From Exiguobacterium sp. s48 (lineage in GTDB: Bacteria > Bacillota > Bacilli > Exiguobacteriales > Exiguobacteriaceae): a stretch of DNA of 64,000 nucleotides. Both the position numbers and the translations under genes were made by a program. The stretch covers positions 1,240,001 to 1,304,000 of the forward strand of contig NZ_JACSKC010000001.1 in the NCBI RefSeq assembly GCF_018617395.1, given 5' to 3'. Shown here one piece after another: positions 8,815 through 17,787 of this stretch. Numbering within the stretch: position 1 is the stretch's first letter; every line of letters starts with the position of its first letter. The notes beneath the pieces are model-generated. The model ran no database searches, was not told the origin of the DNA, and saw only the letters and a program-made list of their open reading frames with translations.

Positions 8815-9268
8815 GGAGTACCCTCATCGTCTCTGGTAAGACGCGATCTTTCATCATAAAGCTATAACGCGGATTCCGTAGTAGATTGTCCGGCAAGACA
8901 TCGATCAGGACGGCCCCATCCGTCTCGTCGACCGCGGGATGATCTTCGAATCGTTCAATCTCCGCAAAATAGATATTTTTGATGACGGTGTCGCCGCGAC
9001 CGAGCACACGATATTGACCCATGTATCGTAACGTCTTGACGACGCCTCCGGTCTCTTCATATACTTCCCGGATGGCAGCGGCATCCTCATGTTCTCCTGG
9101 CTCGACTTTCCCACCTGGGAACTCAAGCCCGCGTTGTTTATGCTTCGTCAATACCCACTTGTCCTTGTAACGGGCGACCACCCAGACGTGGAGCGGTGTG
9201 TCTGAGAACGGATAATGGGTGAAGCTTAACTCGACTTGATTATGATAGTAATCCTTGAATGTCTTCAT
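8795..9268 (-). CDS. ytkD: Nudix hydrolase YtkD ((deoxy)nucleoside triphosphate pyrophosphohydrolase)
   Basis: A 157-residue Nudix protein. The Nudix box runs from GGKVEPGEHED to REVYEETG and has all catalytic residues of GX5EX7REUXEEXGU. The N-terminus TFKDYYHNQVELSF and the conserved MGQYRVLG match YtkD, an antimutator-type pyrophosphohydrolase active on 8-oxo-GTP-like substrates in B. subtilis. A short in-frame start with AAGGGATGG upstream is used. It is the promoter-proximal gene of a two-gene unit with the overlapping S9-type hydrolase. Confidence 0.92.
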   Translation of the reverse strand: MKTFKDYYHNQVELSFTHYPFSDTPLHVWVVARYKDKWVLTKHKQRGLEFPGGKVEPGEHEDAAAIREVYEETGGVVKTLRYMGQYRVLGRGDTVIKNIYFAEIERFEDHPAVDETDGAVLIDVLPDNLLRNPRYSFMMKDRVLPETMRVLHEQQLV

Positions 9269-9329
9269 AGTCCATCCCTTTCTTTCCCCTGTCTACTCTC
9301 ACTTTACCTTGTCTTCACCCAGTTTCAAA

Positions 9330-9360
9330 CAAAAAAATCGGTCCGACTGGCGGACCGATT
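9330..9360 (-). terminator. pgi terminator
   Basis: On the minus strand the 10-bp stem AATCGGTCCG / CGGACCGATT is followed by seven T. It begins eight bases after the pgi stop. Confidence 0.9.
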
Positions 9361-9367
9361 CGTTTTC

Positions 9368-10720
9368 TTATTGATTCAAGCGTTTTTCGAGTTCTGCTTT
9401 TTGTTCTTCATAGCCCGGTTTACCGAGTAATGCGAACATGTTCGCTTTGTATGCTTCGACGCCTGGCTGGTTGAACGGGTTCACCCCGAGGATGTATCCG
9501 CTCATCGCACATGCTTTTTCGAAGAAGTAGAACAAGTAGCCGAGGTGATACGGTGTCATCTCTGGCAATTCGACAACTAAGTTCGGTACGTTTCCGTCCG
9601 TGTGCGCAAGAAGCGTTCCTTCTGTCGCCTTATCGTTCACGAATTGAATCGTTTCACCTGCAAGGAAGTTCAAGCCATCCAAGTCTTGCGCGTCTTCTGG
9701 GACGTTCATCGAGTGACGGACTTCTTTCACACGGATGACTGTCTCGAACAAGTCGCGACGACCTTCTTGGATGTATTGCCCCATCGAGTGGAGGTCCGTC
9801 GAGAAGTCGACAGCCGCAGGGAAGATTCCTTTGTTGTCTTTTCCTTCAGATTCTCCGTAAAGCTGTTTCCACCACTCCGACACGTAGTGAAGGGCTGGCT
9901 CGTAGTTGACGAGCATCTCAATCGATTTGCCTTTGGAGTAAAGGGCGTTACGTACGACTGCATACTGATACGCTTCGTTTTCAGCCAATTCTGGTGAGCT
10001 GTAGGCGTTTTGTGCATCACGTGCGCCTTCCATCAAAGCATCGATATCGATTCCTGCAGCGGCAATCGGAAGAAGTCCGACTGGTGTGAGGACAGAGAAG
10101 CGTCCACCGACATCATCTGGAATCACGAACGTTTCGTATCCTTCTGCGTCCGCGAGCGTCTTGAGGGCGCCACGGGCACGGTCTGTCGTCGCATAGATTC
10201 GTTCACGCGCTCCATCTTGACCATACTTGTCTTCCATGAACTGCTTGAGGACACGGAATGCAATCGCAGGTTCTGTCGTCGTTCCTGATTTCGAGATGAC
10301 GTTAATTGAGACGTCTTTCCCTTCGAGCACTTGAAGCAATTCTCTCATATACGTGGAAGAGATATTATGGCCTGCATAGAATACTTGCGGGGCCTTGCGC
10401 TCTTCTTTTGACAATACGTTGAAGAACGAATGTTGAAGCATTTCGATTGCTGCACGGGCTCCGAGGTAAGATCCTCCGATTCCGACGACGACGAGAACAT
10501 CTGAATTCTCACGGATTCGTTCTGCCGCAGCTTTGATTCGTGCGAACTCATCTTGATCGTATTCGGTCGGAAGGTCGACCCACCCAAGAAAATCACTTCC
10601 GGCACCGCTCCGCTCGTGAATCACCGAGTGAAGGGTTTTTACCGTTTCTTGCATTTGGTCGACTTCATGCTTCCCTACGAATGAGAGCGCGTTTGAATAA
10701 TCGAAACGTACAGTTGACAT
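9368..10720 (-). CDS. pgi: Glucose-6-phosphate isomerase
   Basis: A 450-residue phosphoglucose isomerase interconverting glucose-6-phosphate and fructose-6-phosphate. Conserved segments include [24 protein letters not shown] (phosphate-binding SxSGTT) and the C-terminal [10 protein letters not shown] with the catalytic lysine. The start is ATG 10720, with AAAGGAGG seven bases before it; the longer reading frame lacks support. Length equals the B. subtilis enzyme. It lies downstream of the iron alcohol dehydrogenase, as B. subtilis pgi lies beside yugJ/yugK, but has its own promoter. Confidence 0.97.
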   Translation of the reverse strand: MSTVRFDYSNALSFVGKHEVDQMQETVKTLHSVIHERSGAGSDFLGWVDLPTEYDQDEFARIKAAAERIRENSDVLVVVGIGGSYLGARAAIEMLQHSFFNVLSKEERKAPQVFYAGHNISSTYMRELLQVLEGKDVSINVISKSGTTTEPAIAFRVLKQFMEDKYGQDGARERIYATTDRARGALKTLADAEGYETFVIPDDVGGRFSVLTPVGLLPIAAAGIDIDALMEGARDAQNAYSSPELAENEAYQYAVVRNALYSKGKSIEMLVNYEPALHYVSEWWKQLYGESEGKDNKGIFPAAVDFSTDLHSMGQYIQEGRRDLFETVIRVKEVRHSMNVPEDAQDLDGLNFLAGETIQFVNDKATEGTLLAHTDGNVPNLVVELPEMTPYHLGYLFYFFEKACAMSGYILGVNPFNQPGVEAYKANMFALLGKPGYEEQKAELEKRLNQ

Positions 10721-10766
10721 GTCATTTCCTCCTTTAAATCGCTCCTGAAAGAGCCATACATGACCC

Positions 10767-10796
10767 ATCATAAACGGAAACGTCGGATTCGTTCAA
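10767..10796 (-). promoter_or_regulatory. Candidate pgi promoter
   Basis: TTGAAC, an 18-base spacer and TATGAT read on the minus strand 47 bases before the pgi start. Confidence 0.6.
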
Positions 10797-10826
10797 TCAT
10801 TATTGCAAAATAGGCAAGAATTTGCC

Positions 10827-11990
10827 TTATTTGCTGAGTTCGAGGATATGCGCAACATCTTCGCGTTCGAGCGTACGGAAACGACCGAATGCGCCACGTT
10901 TCATCGCAGAATCGAGGATCGCATCGAATGTCGACTCATCGATCTCATAGTCACGAAGCGAGTTCGGTGCGCCAAGTTGGTCGAAGAATGCACGTACAGC
11001 TTGAATCGTACGTTTCCCTGTCTCCAAATCGTTCTCGCCAGGCTCGACATCAAATACTTCTGTACCGAGTCGTGCGAAGCGAGCCGCGTTGTCTTCATCT
11101 AATACATGCTCCATCCAACGCGGGAAGAGGATTGCGAGACCTCCAGCATGCGGGATATCATGGACAGCGGATACGGCGTGTTCGATGTTGTGCGATGCCC
11201 AGTCTCCCGCTGCACCCATTTGAAGGACGCCGTTCAATGCCATCGTACCCGAGAACAAGATGATGGCACGAAGATCGACGTTTTCCAAATCGTTGACGAG
11301 TTTCGGTGCCGATTCAACGACCGCTTTCAAGACACCTTCTGTCATACGTTCCTGTACCGGTGCATGGTTCGGGTGGAAGTATTGTTCGAAACAGTGGCTC
11401 ATCATGTCGACGATTCCGTAGATGGTCTGGTCTTTTGGAACCGAGACCGTATAGCGTGGATCAAGAATCGAGAATGTCGGGAAGACGAGTGGGTGACCCC
11501 AACCGAACTTCTCTTGTGTTTCCCAGTTCGTGATGACCGAACCTGAGTTCATTTCTGATCCTGTCGCCGCGAGTGTAAGGACCGTACCAAATGGCACCGC
11601 CTCTGTCGGGATATGTTCACGTAGCACGATGTCCCACGCATCCCCTTCATAAGGAATCGCTGCTGAAATCAGTTTCGTGCAGTCAATCACTGAGCCGCCA
11701 CCGACAGCAAGCAACGCATCGACATTTTCTTCACGTGCAAATTTCACCGCGCGACGTACCGTCTCGATACGTGGGTTCGGCTCAACCCCTGAGAAGTCTA
11801 CGTATGAGATACCGGCTTTTTCAAGCTCAGCCACGACTTCATCGTACGTCCCGTTCTTTTTGATGCTTCCGCCACCATAGACGAGCATCACTTTCTTCGC
11901 GTCGAGCGCTTCCAGTTCACCTGCTAATTTTTCGATCTGATGTGTCCCAAAAATTAGTTTTGTCGGGTTTTTGTATTCAAAGTTGTGCAT
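10827..11990 (-). CDS. Iron-containing (group III) alcohol dehydrogenase, NADH-dependent butanol dehydrogenase type
   Basis: A 387-residue group III alcohol dehydrogenase related to B. subtilis YugJ/YugK and clostridial BdhA. The N-terminus [15 protein letters not shown] is characteristic; the nucleotide-binding [10 protein letters not shown] lies near residue 95, and the metal-binding residues fall in [17 protein letters not shown] and [18 protein letters not shown]. It reduces aldehydes such as butyraldehyde or methylglyoxal-type substrates with NAD(P)H. It sits beside pgi as the B. subtilis paralogues do. A weak hairpin (AGGCAA / TTGCCT) at the stop may be a leaky terminator into pgi. Confidence 0.92.
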   Translation of the reverse strand: MHNFEYKNPTKLIFGTHQIEKLAGELEALDAKKVMLVYGGGSIKKNGTYDEVVAELEKAGISYVDFSGVEPNPRIETVRRAVKFAREENVDALLAVGGGSVIDCTKLISAAIPYEGDAWDIVLREHIPTEAVPFGTVLTLAATGSEMNSGSVITNWETQEKFGWGHPLVFPTFSILDPRYTVSVPKDQTIYGIVDMMSHCFEQYFHPNHAPVQERMTEGVLKAVVESAPKLVNDLENVDLRAIILFSGTMALNGVLQMGAAGDWASHNIEHAVSAVHDIPHAGGLAILFPRWMEHVLDEDNAARFARLGTEVFDVEPGENDLETGKRTIQAVRAFFDQLGAPNSLRDYEIDESTFDAILDSAMKRGAFGRFRTLEREDVAHILELSK

Positions 11991-12064
11991 GATTCATCCT
12001 CCTCGTAGAAATATGTAACACCTACACTATATACCCTGTTTTCACGGAATGAAAAGTATCGTGC

Positions 12065-13057
12065 TTACTGATAGATGCGGTCGATGATGCGATGAAGTAT
12101 GACCGCCTCCTCTGCTTGCCGATAGTCTGGCGCCTCTCGACAGGCCTCAAGGAAGAGTTGGATTTGGCGTTCGTACGGATCGTGTTCCGTCAAATAAGCA
12201 GGACGTTCGTCAAAAAGCGCCCCATATTTCTCCGTGTGAAGCGTGAGCGGAAACAGACTGGCTCCAGCTTTCGTACCGCGACATTCCACACGCATCGTAT
12301 CCTTTGTTTCAATGTTGGCCATATAACTGACATCGAGTAACAAAGACGCGCCTGTCTCGAACGTGATCATCGCCCTCGCTGTATCTTCGACCGATAAGGA
12401 TTCATAGTCCCATTCACCCATCAAGCCGACACCTGGTCGATTCCCTAAATATTGACCAACATGACCGACAATCTCTTTTGGCTCAGGATAATCCATCAAG
12501 TGTAGCGCGAGATCTAACATATGGACACCGATATCGAGTAGCGCTCCTCCGCCTTGCAGTTCTTTATTCGTGAACACGCCCCATCCCGGAATGCCACGTC
12601 GACGAAGGGCAAGTGCCGTCGCCGCATAGATGTCTCCGAGTTCACCCGCATCAATCATTCGCTTCAACAGAATCGTATCCACACGATGTCGGTAATGGAA
12701 TCCGTAATGCAATGTTTTTCCGGCTCGTTTTGCCGCTTCTAACATTTCAATTGCTTCATCTTCTGATATGCCCGGCGGTTTTTCGCAGAGAACGTGACAC
12801 CCTGCTTCTAGCGCAAGAAGCACTTGCTCTTTATGTAAGGCGTTCGGTGTACAGATACTGACGGCATCGATCTGTTCGCGCGAAAGCATCTCCTCGACCG
12901 TGTCATAGACGTTCGGGATGTTAAACTGCCTGGCGACACGTTCTCCGTTCGCCCGTGTCCGGTTCATGACCGCTACCACATCCATCCCTGCTTTGACATA
13001 ATTCGGGATGTGGGCACTCGTTGCAATCCCGCCCGTTCCGATGATGCCAATCTTCAT
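12065..13057 (-). CDS. Gfo/Idh/MocA family oxidoreductase
   Basis: A 330-residue NAD(P)-dependent oxidoreductase. The Rossmann fingerprint is IGIIGTGGIATSAHIPNY at the N-terminus; LCEKPPG near residue 95 is the conserved EKP motif that contacts the nicotinamide, and the C-terminal half is the beta-sheet substrate domain. Such enzymes act on sugars, inositols or their derivatives; the substrate is not readable. GGAGGAGATGAG sets ATG 13057 and rules out the longer frame. It lies after the yugI terminator and is absent at this position in the B. subtilis order, so it is probably a local insertion. Confidence 0.88.
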   Translation of the reverse strand: MKIGIIGTGGIATSAHIPNYVKAGMDVVAVMNRTRANGERVARQFNIPNVYDTVEEMLSREQIDAVSICTPNALHKEQVLLALEAGCHVLCEKPPGISEDEAIEMLEAAKRAGKTLHYGFHYRHRVDTILLKRMIDAGELGDIYAATALALRRRGIPGWGVFTNKELQGGGALLDIGVHMLDLALHLMDYPEPKEIVGHVGQYLGNRPGVGLMGEWDYESLSVEDTARAMITFETGASLLLDVSYMANIETKDTMRVECRGTKAGASLFPLTLHTEKYGALFDERPAYLTEHDPYERQIQLFLEACREAPDYRQAEEAVILHRIIDRIYQ

Positions 13058-13116
13058 CTCATCTCCTCCTATTCGGGTTACAATTTCGTCACACGTCGCA
13101 TCGATTCCTGTAAAAC

Positions 13117-13150
13117 AAAAAAAGGTGACCCGTTTGGAACGGGTCACCTT
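13117..13150 (-). terminator. yugI terminator
   Basis: Minus-strand stem AAGGTGACCCGTT / AACGGGTCACCTT with a three-base loop and a long T run, beginning eight bases past the yugI stop. Confidence 0.92.
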
Positions 13151-13157
13151 GGAACAC

Positions 13158-13550
13158 TTACTTCTTGAAGTTTGTGTTTTTGATCCAGTCTTCAAGTTTG
13201 TCTTTGAGGACTGTGAATCCTGGAGCTTCTTCTTGCTTGAAGTTTGAAGATGCTTCGTTGCGGCGTGGCGCACGACGAGCTGGCTTCGCAGACTTCTCGC
13301 GTTTTGGAGCTTCTTGAGTCGCTTTCATTGAAAGCTTGATTTTTTTAGAAGCTTCATCCACTTCAAGGATTTTCACTTCAACTTCTTGACCAACTTGAAC
13401 GTAATCGTTTACGTCTTTTACGTAGTCATGTGAGATTTCTGAAATGTGTACAAGACCTTGAGTCTCGTCATCGAGTGCTACGAAAGCACCGAAGGGTTGA
13501 ATTCCTGTTACTTTACCTGTTAATACTTGATCTTTTTCGTATTTTGCCAT
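13158..13550 (-). CDS. yugI: S1 domain RNA-binding protein (general stress protein 13, YugI)
   Basis: A 130-residue protein beginning MAKYEKDQVLTGKVTGIQPFGAF. An S1 domain fills residues 5-75 with the hallmark GKVTGI..FGAFVAL and GLVHISEIS, followed by a basic, low-complexity linker (KPARRAPRR) and a short C-terminal segment that B. subtilis YugI also carries. It binds RNA or ribosomes; the precise role is unknown. ATG 13550 has GGAG nine bases upstream. An extended -10 promoter precedes it and a strong terminator follows, so it is monocistronic. Confidence 0.9.
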   Translation of the reverse strand: MAKYEKDQVLTGKVTGIQPFGAFVALDDETQGLVHISEISHDYVKDVNDYVQVGQEVEVKILEVDEASKKIKLSMKATQEAPKREKSAKPARRAPRRNEASSNFKQEEAPGFTVLKDKLEDWIKNTNFKK

Positions 13551-13583
13551 TACAAACAACTCCTATGCTAAATTCATCAACTT

Positions 13584-13592
13584 ACTATAACA
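13584..13592 (-). promoter_or_regulatory. Extended -10 promoter of yugI
   Basis: TGTTATAGT on the minus strand is a TGn-extended -10 about 35 bases before the start. No good -35 is visible. Confidence 0.5.
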
Positions 13593-13611
13593 TACTTTTT
13601 TCGATAAAGTG

Positions 13612-13745
13612 TAGAATTTAGTAAAAAAGATTATTTTTGACGTGTTGGTATGTTTCAAAGTCGAAGCGCGGGGTAAATACAAATCAAGCAAGACTTCAAG
13701 TATTCCCCCCTGATTCCGCTAGGCGACTCGCCTAGCCCTTTTTTT
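13612..13745 (+). ncRNA. Candidate small RNA ending in an orphan plus-strand terminator
   Basis: Both flanking genes are on the minus strand, yet the gap carries a textbook plus-strand terminator at 13718-13745: an 8-bp stem GCTAGGCG / CGCCTAGC, loop ACT, then CC and seven T. Just upstream is a run of six C (13705-13710) that would be single-stranded, as in the C-rich seed regions of Firmicute small RNAs such as RsaE/RoxS or FsrA. A TAGAAT near 13612 could be a -10 but no good -35 is seen, so the 5' end is a guess. Confidence 0.3.
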
Positions 13746-13747
13746 GC

Positions 13748-14992
13748 CTAAAATGTTGTAAACGGCTTTTGATGGCGAATCGGATAGACTGTCTCCCCTA
13801 CCATTTCATTCAGAATCAAGGCGTTTCGATAGACCGCCATCCCTAGATTCGTCGCAGCCGGTCCATGCGAATGTTCTATATTCGTATGCGTGAACATTTT
13901 TCCGGCTAGCGGTTCACTCATGACCACCTCATACGTTTCTCGAACCATCCATTCTCCCTCGGCTTCCCATACAATCGGGAGCTTCTCAATCCACGACGGA
14001 ACGACCGGACGATACCCTGTCGCGACGACGACGAGGTCATACGCCTTCTCAATGACTTCTCCCGTATATCGTTGCGTCCCCTTTAACCGATGCGTCAACC
14101 AATCATAGGAGATCGATTCTACTTCGACCTGAGTCATCATTTCCGCTCGTTTGGGCTCACCTTCTGACGTCCGGTGATAGAGTGCCTCATAAATGGATGT
14201 CATCGTCTCTGGATTGACGCCGTGACGGAAACGCTCGAATGACCCGAGCAGCTCTTGCCGAGCGTCATACGATAGCTTGTGAAAATAATCGACATAATCC
14301 ACACTAAAAATTTCATCCCCGAGCTTGCCTGCTTCGAGTGACTCAAAGTTTTCGGAGCGTGTAAGCCAGTCGACACGTTGTTCATCCGTCGCGTCACGCA
14401 ATAAATCTAGGAAGACTTCTGCCGCACTTTGTCCGCTCCCGACGACCGCGACACGATATCGGTCTTTGAGGACGTCCCGGTACGTCAAATAATCGCTCGT
14501 ATGAATGACTTGTTCAAACCCGTCCGGCACGAACGGTGCCGCCCCAGTTCCTAAAACGAGATGCTTTGTATGAACTTGTGTCGATTGACCATCCGATTCG
14601 ACGGTGACGAGGAAGCCCTCTTCTTCCGCTTGTACGTCAGATACATAATGACCGAAACGAATCGTTGACAGTTGGTTAACAACCCACCGCAAATAACGAT
14701 TGTATTCCGTTCGAGGAATCTTATCCTGTTCTTGCGTGATAAATGTTTGGAGACGTCCCACATCACGTAAATAGTTCAAAAAACTAAGCGCACTGGTCGG
14801 GTCCGCTGGCGTTACGAGATCTTGTAAATAATGCGTTTGCATCGTCATCCCTTCGATCAACATGCCCTCATGCCATATCATCTCCGCACGTTGTTCAAAG
14901 CAAATCCCATGCAGTTCAGTCTTCTCCGCAAGAGCCATGAGACCAAGATTATACGGACCACACCCGACTGCAACAAAATCAAATTGATTCAT
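13748..14992 (-). CDS. Lysine/ornithine N-monooxygenase (SidA/IucD/PvdA family)
   Basis: A 414-residue flavin-dependent N-hydroxylating monooxygenase. The FAD motif VGCGPYNLG is at residues 9-17, the NADPH motif VVGSGQSAAEV in the middle, and the C-terminal ATGYRP and NIEHSHGPAATNLG are family marks. These enzymes hydroxylate the side-chain amine of lysine or ornithine for hydroxamate siderophores. ATG 14992 is preferred to GTG 15001 because GAGGTG lies six bases before it. No siderophore synthetase or iron transporter is in the window and no Fur box is evident, so this is an orphan 58 bases downstream of alaT. Confidence 0.85.
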   Translation of the reverse strand: MNQFDFVAVGCGPYNLGLMALAEKTELHGICFEQRAEMIWHEGMLIEGMTMQTHYLQDLVTPADPTSALSFLNYLRDVGRLQTFITQEQDKIPRTEYNRYLRWVVNQLSTIRFGHYVSDVQAEEEGFLVTVESDGQSTQVHTKHLVLGTGAAPFVPDGFEQVIHTSDYLTYRDVLKDRYRVAVVGSGQSAAEVFLDLLRDATDEQRVDWLTRSENFESLEAGKLGDEIFSVDYVDYFHKLSYDARQELLGSFERFRHGVNPETMTSIYEALYHRTSEGEPKRAEMMTQVEVESISYDWLTHRLKGTQRYTGEVIEKAYDLVVVATGYRPVVPSWIEKLPIVWEAEGEWMVRETYEVVMSEPLAGKMFTHTNIEHSHGPAATNLGMAVYRNALILNEMVGETVYPIRHQKPFTTF

Positions 14993-15041
14993 GTTCTTCA
15001 CCTCGCCCGTCTTTTCCCTTTCGTTATTTCGCTAAAACGCC

Positions 15042-15064
15042 AAAGAACTCTCACGAATGAGAGT
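15042..15064 (-). terminator. Weak hairpin at the alaT stop
   Basis: ACTCTCA / TGAGAGT on the minus strand, with the alaT TGA in the loop. Only a poor T tract follows, so read-through into the monooxygenase gene is plausible. Confidence 0.35.
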
Positions 15065-16235
15065 CCTTTATTGCTGTCACTTCAAATTGTTGCATGAAAC
15101 GTTGAATCCGCCGAATGGCTTCCTGTAATTGTTCGAGCGATGTCGCGTAGCTCGCCCGGACGAACCCTTCCCCACTCTCACCGAAGGCGTTCCCGGGAAC
15201 GACGGCGACTCGTTCTTCAAGCAAAAGTCGTTCTGCGAATTCTTCGCTCGTTAATCCCGTATGACGAATCGAAGGGAAGGCATAGAATGCGCCACCCGGA
15301 ACATGGGTTGGGAGTCCCGCCTCATTCAACGCTTGAATGAAGTAGTTTCGACGTTGGCGATAACTTTTCACCATGCCCGGCACATGCTGCTCACGAGTGC
15401 GAAGTGCCTCGAGTCCACCGAACTGAACGAGCGTGGGTGCACACATCATACCGTATTGGTGGACCTTCAACATCTCTCTCGTCACAACTTCGGGCGCACA
15501 TGTGAAGCCAAGGCGCCACCCTGTCATTGCGAACGCTTTTGAGAATCCGTTGACGACAATCGTCCGGTCTCGCATGTCATGGAGCGTTGCGAAGCTGACG
15601 AATGGGTCGTCATAGCAAAGTTCCGCATAAATCTCATCGCTGACGACCCAAAGGTCATACTTTGTCGCAAGTTCCGCGATTTGCGCGAGTTCGTCGCCGT
15701 TCATCGTGGCACCCGTCGGATTGGACGGGAAGCAGAGCAAGATGGCTTTCGTCCGCTCTGTAATGGCTTTTTCGACGTCTTCCCGATTGAGTCGGAATCC
15801 TTTTTCCGGACGACATGCGACCGGCACGACAGTTCCACCTGCCAACTCGATAAGTGGACCGTATGAAACGAATGCCGGTTCGACCACGATGACCTCATCT
15901 CCTGGATTGAGAAGGGCGCGGAATGCGATATCGAGCGCTTGCGATGCCCCTGTCGTGACGATCAATTCAGATGTCGGATCGTACTCGACTAAAAAGCGTT
16001 CTTTCATATAATTAGCAATTTCTTCTCGTAACTCAATCAGACCGGCGTTGGCACTATACGCCGTGTACCCTTCTTCAAGTGCGGCATAGCTAGCTTCTCG
16101 CACGTTCCACGGTGTGATGAAATCCGGTTCTCCCACCCCGAGAGAGACCACATTTTCCATCGTCTGTGCCAAATCGAAGAAACGGCGGATGCCCGATGGC
16201 TTCATCGAGACGACTTGATTCGACAAAGACTTCAT
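15051..16235 (-). CDS. alaT: Alanine aminotransferase AlaT (class I/II aminotransferase)
   Basis: A 394-residue PLP-dependent aminotransferase of fold type I. The PLP lysine lies in NGFSKAFAMTGWRLG, the cofactor aspartate in VVSDEIYAEL, and SNPTG and GVGEPDF are conserved substrate-side motifs. Its ATG overlaps the stop of alaR by four bases (ATGA), with no separate strong ribosome site, so translation is coupled. B. subtilis has the same alaR-alaT pair, in which AlaT transfers amino groups between alanine and 2-oxoglutarate under control of the AsnC/Lrp regulator AlaR. Identity as AlaT rather than another aminotransferase rests on that context. Confidence 0.85.
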   Translation of the reverse strand: MKSLSNQVVSMKPSGIRRFFDLAQTMENVVSLGVGEPDFITPWNVREASYAALEEGYTAYSANAGLIELREEIANYMKERFLVEYDPTSELIVTTGASQALDIAFRALLNPGDEVIVVEPAFVSYGPLIELAGGTVVPVACRPEKGFRLNREDVEKAITERTKAILLCFPSNPTGATMNGDELAQIAELATKYDLWVVSDEIYAELCYDDPFVSFATLHDMRDRTIVVNGFSKAFAMTGWRLGFTCAPEVVTREMLKVHQYGMMCAPTLVQFGGLEALRTREQHVPGMVKSYRQRRNYFIQALNEAGLPTHVPGGAFYAFPSIRHTGLTSEEFAERLLLEERVAVVPGNAFGESGEGFVRASYATSLEQLQEAIRRIQRFMQQFEVTAIKDSHS

Positions 16236-16726
16236 GGTGTGATGTTCAACCGCTTGTCTTCAGTTTGTGGGGTGAACAAGATTCCGTCATGCTTGTACGT
16301 CTTTAATTTGAAGTGTGTCGTCGTCGACAAGACCGAGTCAAGTGGCGACAATTTATCCGACACGAATGACGCGACGTCTTGTAATGAGTTTGCCCGAATG
16401 ACGACTTGAAGGTCATAGGCGCCAGACATCAAATAGAGAGCCGTCACTTCAGGGAAGCGATAAATACGTTCGGCCACATCATCAAACCCACGTCCACGTT
16501 TTGGAGTGACTTTGACGTCAATAAACGCGGTAACGTCATGTCGGTTAATTTTTTGCCAATTCACCATCGCCCGGAAGCCGAGCAGAATACCGTCTTTTTT
16601 GAACTTCTCAAGCATCGACTCAATCGTCTCTTCATCGAGTGCCAATAAGTCCGCCAACATCTTCGTATCCAGGTATCCCTTTTCTTCTAACAACTCTAAT
16701 AATTCAAGCTCTTTTGATGAATACAT
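16232..16726 (-). CDS. alaR: Lrp/AsnC family transcriptional regulator AlaR
   Basis: A 164-residue feast/famine regulator. The N-terminal 60 residues form a winged helix-turn-helix (LLELLEEKGYLDTKMLADLL onward) and residues 70-150 form the RAM ligand-binding and oligomerisation domain, including ALYLMSGAYDLQVVI. In B. subtilis the orthologous YugG (AlaR) activates alaT. The start has GGAGAA six bases upstream, inside the end of the glycosyltransferase gene; the two genes are two bases apart. The stop overlaps alaT by four bases. Confidence 0.88.
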   Translation of the reverse strand: MYSSKELELLELLEEKGYLDTKMLADLLALDEETIESMLEKFKKDGILLGFRAMVNWQKINRHDVTAFIDVKVTPKRGRGFDDVAERIYRFPEVTALYLMSGAYDLQVVIRANSLQDVASFVSDKLSPLDSVLSTTTHFKLKTYKHDGILFTPQTEDKRLNITP

Positions 16727-16728
16727 AC

Positions 16729-17529
16729 TTATTCTCCTTCCGTTCGACCAGGTAGCTCGCCTGTGAACGTTCTCTCTGTCTGTCTTATATAGGAACGTCG
16801 TTCTTCCTGAACGATATGGAAATTCTTCATCTCCATGTCTGTCAGACCATGCTTTTGACAAAAATGATCAAAATAACGACGTCTCGTTTCATCCTGCTTC
16901 GCCGACAGGTTGTCAGTACCATTAAATGCATAAAGTACCGTTGCACGCGCCGGGTGTGACACGGTAAACGATTCCATCACCCTCAACAAGAAATCCCAAT
17001 CCCAGTAATTGTAGACCTCTTCGTCAAATAGACCAATCGTGTCATGAATCGATTTGCGATACATGGTACCCGACGGGATGAACGTGGAATCTTGACGCAT
17101 TCGTTCACGATCAAACGCGTAAGCGAACGGTTCCCAGTCTGTCACGACACGACGCCCTTCTCTCCATTCGAAGCGGAACAGTTCGGCGTCCGAATAAACG
17201 AGGTCTGCTTGTTGAAGGTCTCGTAGACCCGCCTCCAGGTGCGTCGGCATAAGCAAATCGTCATCGTCTAGCAATAGGATGATGTCGCCTCTCGCTTCGA
17301 GAACGCCACGATTACGCGCCTTGACATGATGATTCTCTCCAACCTCAATCACACGAGCATTTAAACGATTCAAAAAAGGCGCCAAAAGATGTTGTTTTGG
17401 CGGCCCTTCATTATTCATGACCAAGACTTCGAACGCTTGAAACGTTTGGACCGTTAAGCTTTCAAGCAGTTCCGTCAGTTCCGTTTCGCGTTTATACGCT
17501 GGAATGACAATTGAAACAATCGGTTTCAT
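16729..17529 (-). CDS. Family 2 glycosyltransferase
   Basis: A 266-residue GT-A fold glycosyltransferase. The N-terminus VSIVIPAYKRE is the nucleotide-sugar strand, the metal-binding aspartates are in ILLLDDDDLLMP near residue 85, and the acceptor-side motif NYWDWDFLLR lies near residue 195. No membrane helices are visible. Its start overlaps the stop of the Nfu-N gene (ATGA), and its 3' end carries the ribosome site of alaR. A glycosyltransferase between an Fe-S scaffold domain and an alanine regulator is unusual; the acceptor cannot be inferred. Confidence 0.85.
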   Translation of the reverse strand: MKPIVSIVIPAYKRETELTELLESLTVQTFQAFEVLVMNNEGPPKQHLLAPFLNRLNARVIEVGENHHVKARNRGVLEARGDIILLLDDDDLLMPTHLEAGLRDLQQADLVYSDAELFRFEWREGRRVVTDWEPFAYAFDRERMRQDSTFIPSGTMYRKSIHDTIGLFDEEVYNYWDWDFLLRVMESFTVSHPARATVLYAFNGTDNLSAKQDETRRRYFDHFCQKHGLTDMEMKNFHIVQEERRSYIRQTERTFTGELPGRTEGE

Positions 17530-17774
17530 CCGCGATATGCCGTTTCGACCTGCGGAAGAATGGCTTCCCAACTCACGCCATTTTCTTTTGATACGGTCAC
17601 GAAGTCTCCGTAGGCGAAGACGCTCTCGACGCCTTCAATCTCAACTAGTTTCGCGAGGAGTGGTTGATCTGTCGCTTCTCCTGCTTTCACACTTTGGCTT
17701 TTTGCGCCGAATACGTTTTCTGGGAGTGTGACTTTCATCGCGTTCGGGTTCGGTGTTGGATCGATTCGTAACAT
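17526..17774 (-). CDS. Stand-alone Nfu/NifU N-terminal domain protein
   Basis: An 82-residue protein that is entirely an Nfu_N domain. The signature TPNPNAMKV lies at residues 7-15, followed by NVFGAKSQSV and the VESVFAYGDFVTVSK strand pair. In larger proteins this domain precedes the CxxC Fe-S scaffold domain; here no cysteine is present, so it cannot hold a cluster itself and may act as a partner of the separate YutI scaffold at 47.4 kb. GGAGG sets ATG 17774. It overlaps the glycosyltransferase start by four bases. Confidence 0.85.
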   Translation of the reverse strand: MLRIDPTPNPNAMKVTLPENVFGAKSQSVKAGEATDQPLLAKLVEIEGVESVFAYGDFVTVSKENGVSWEAILPQVETAYRG

Positions 17775-17787
17775 AATTGGTTCCTCC

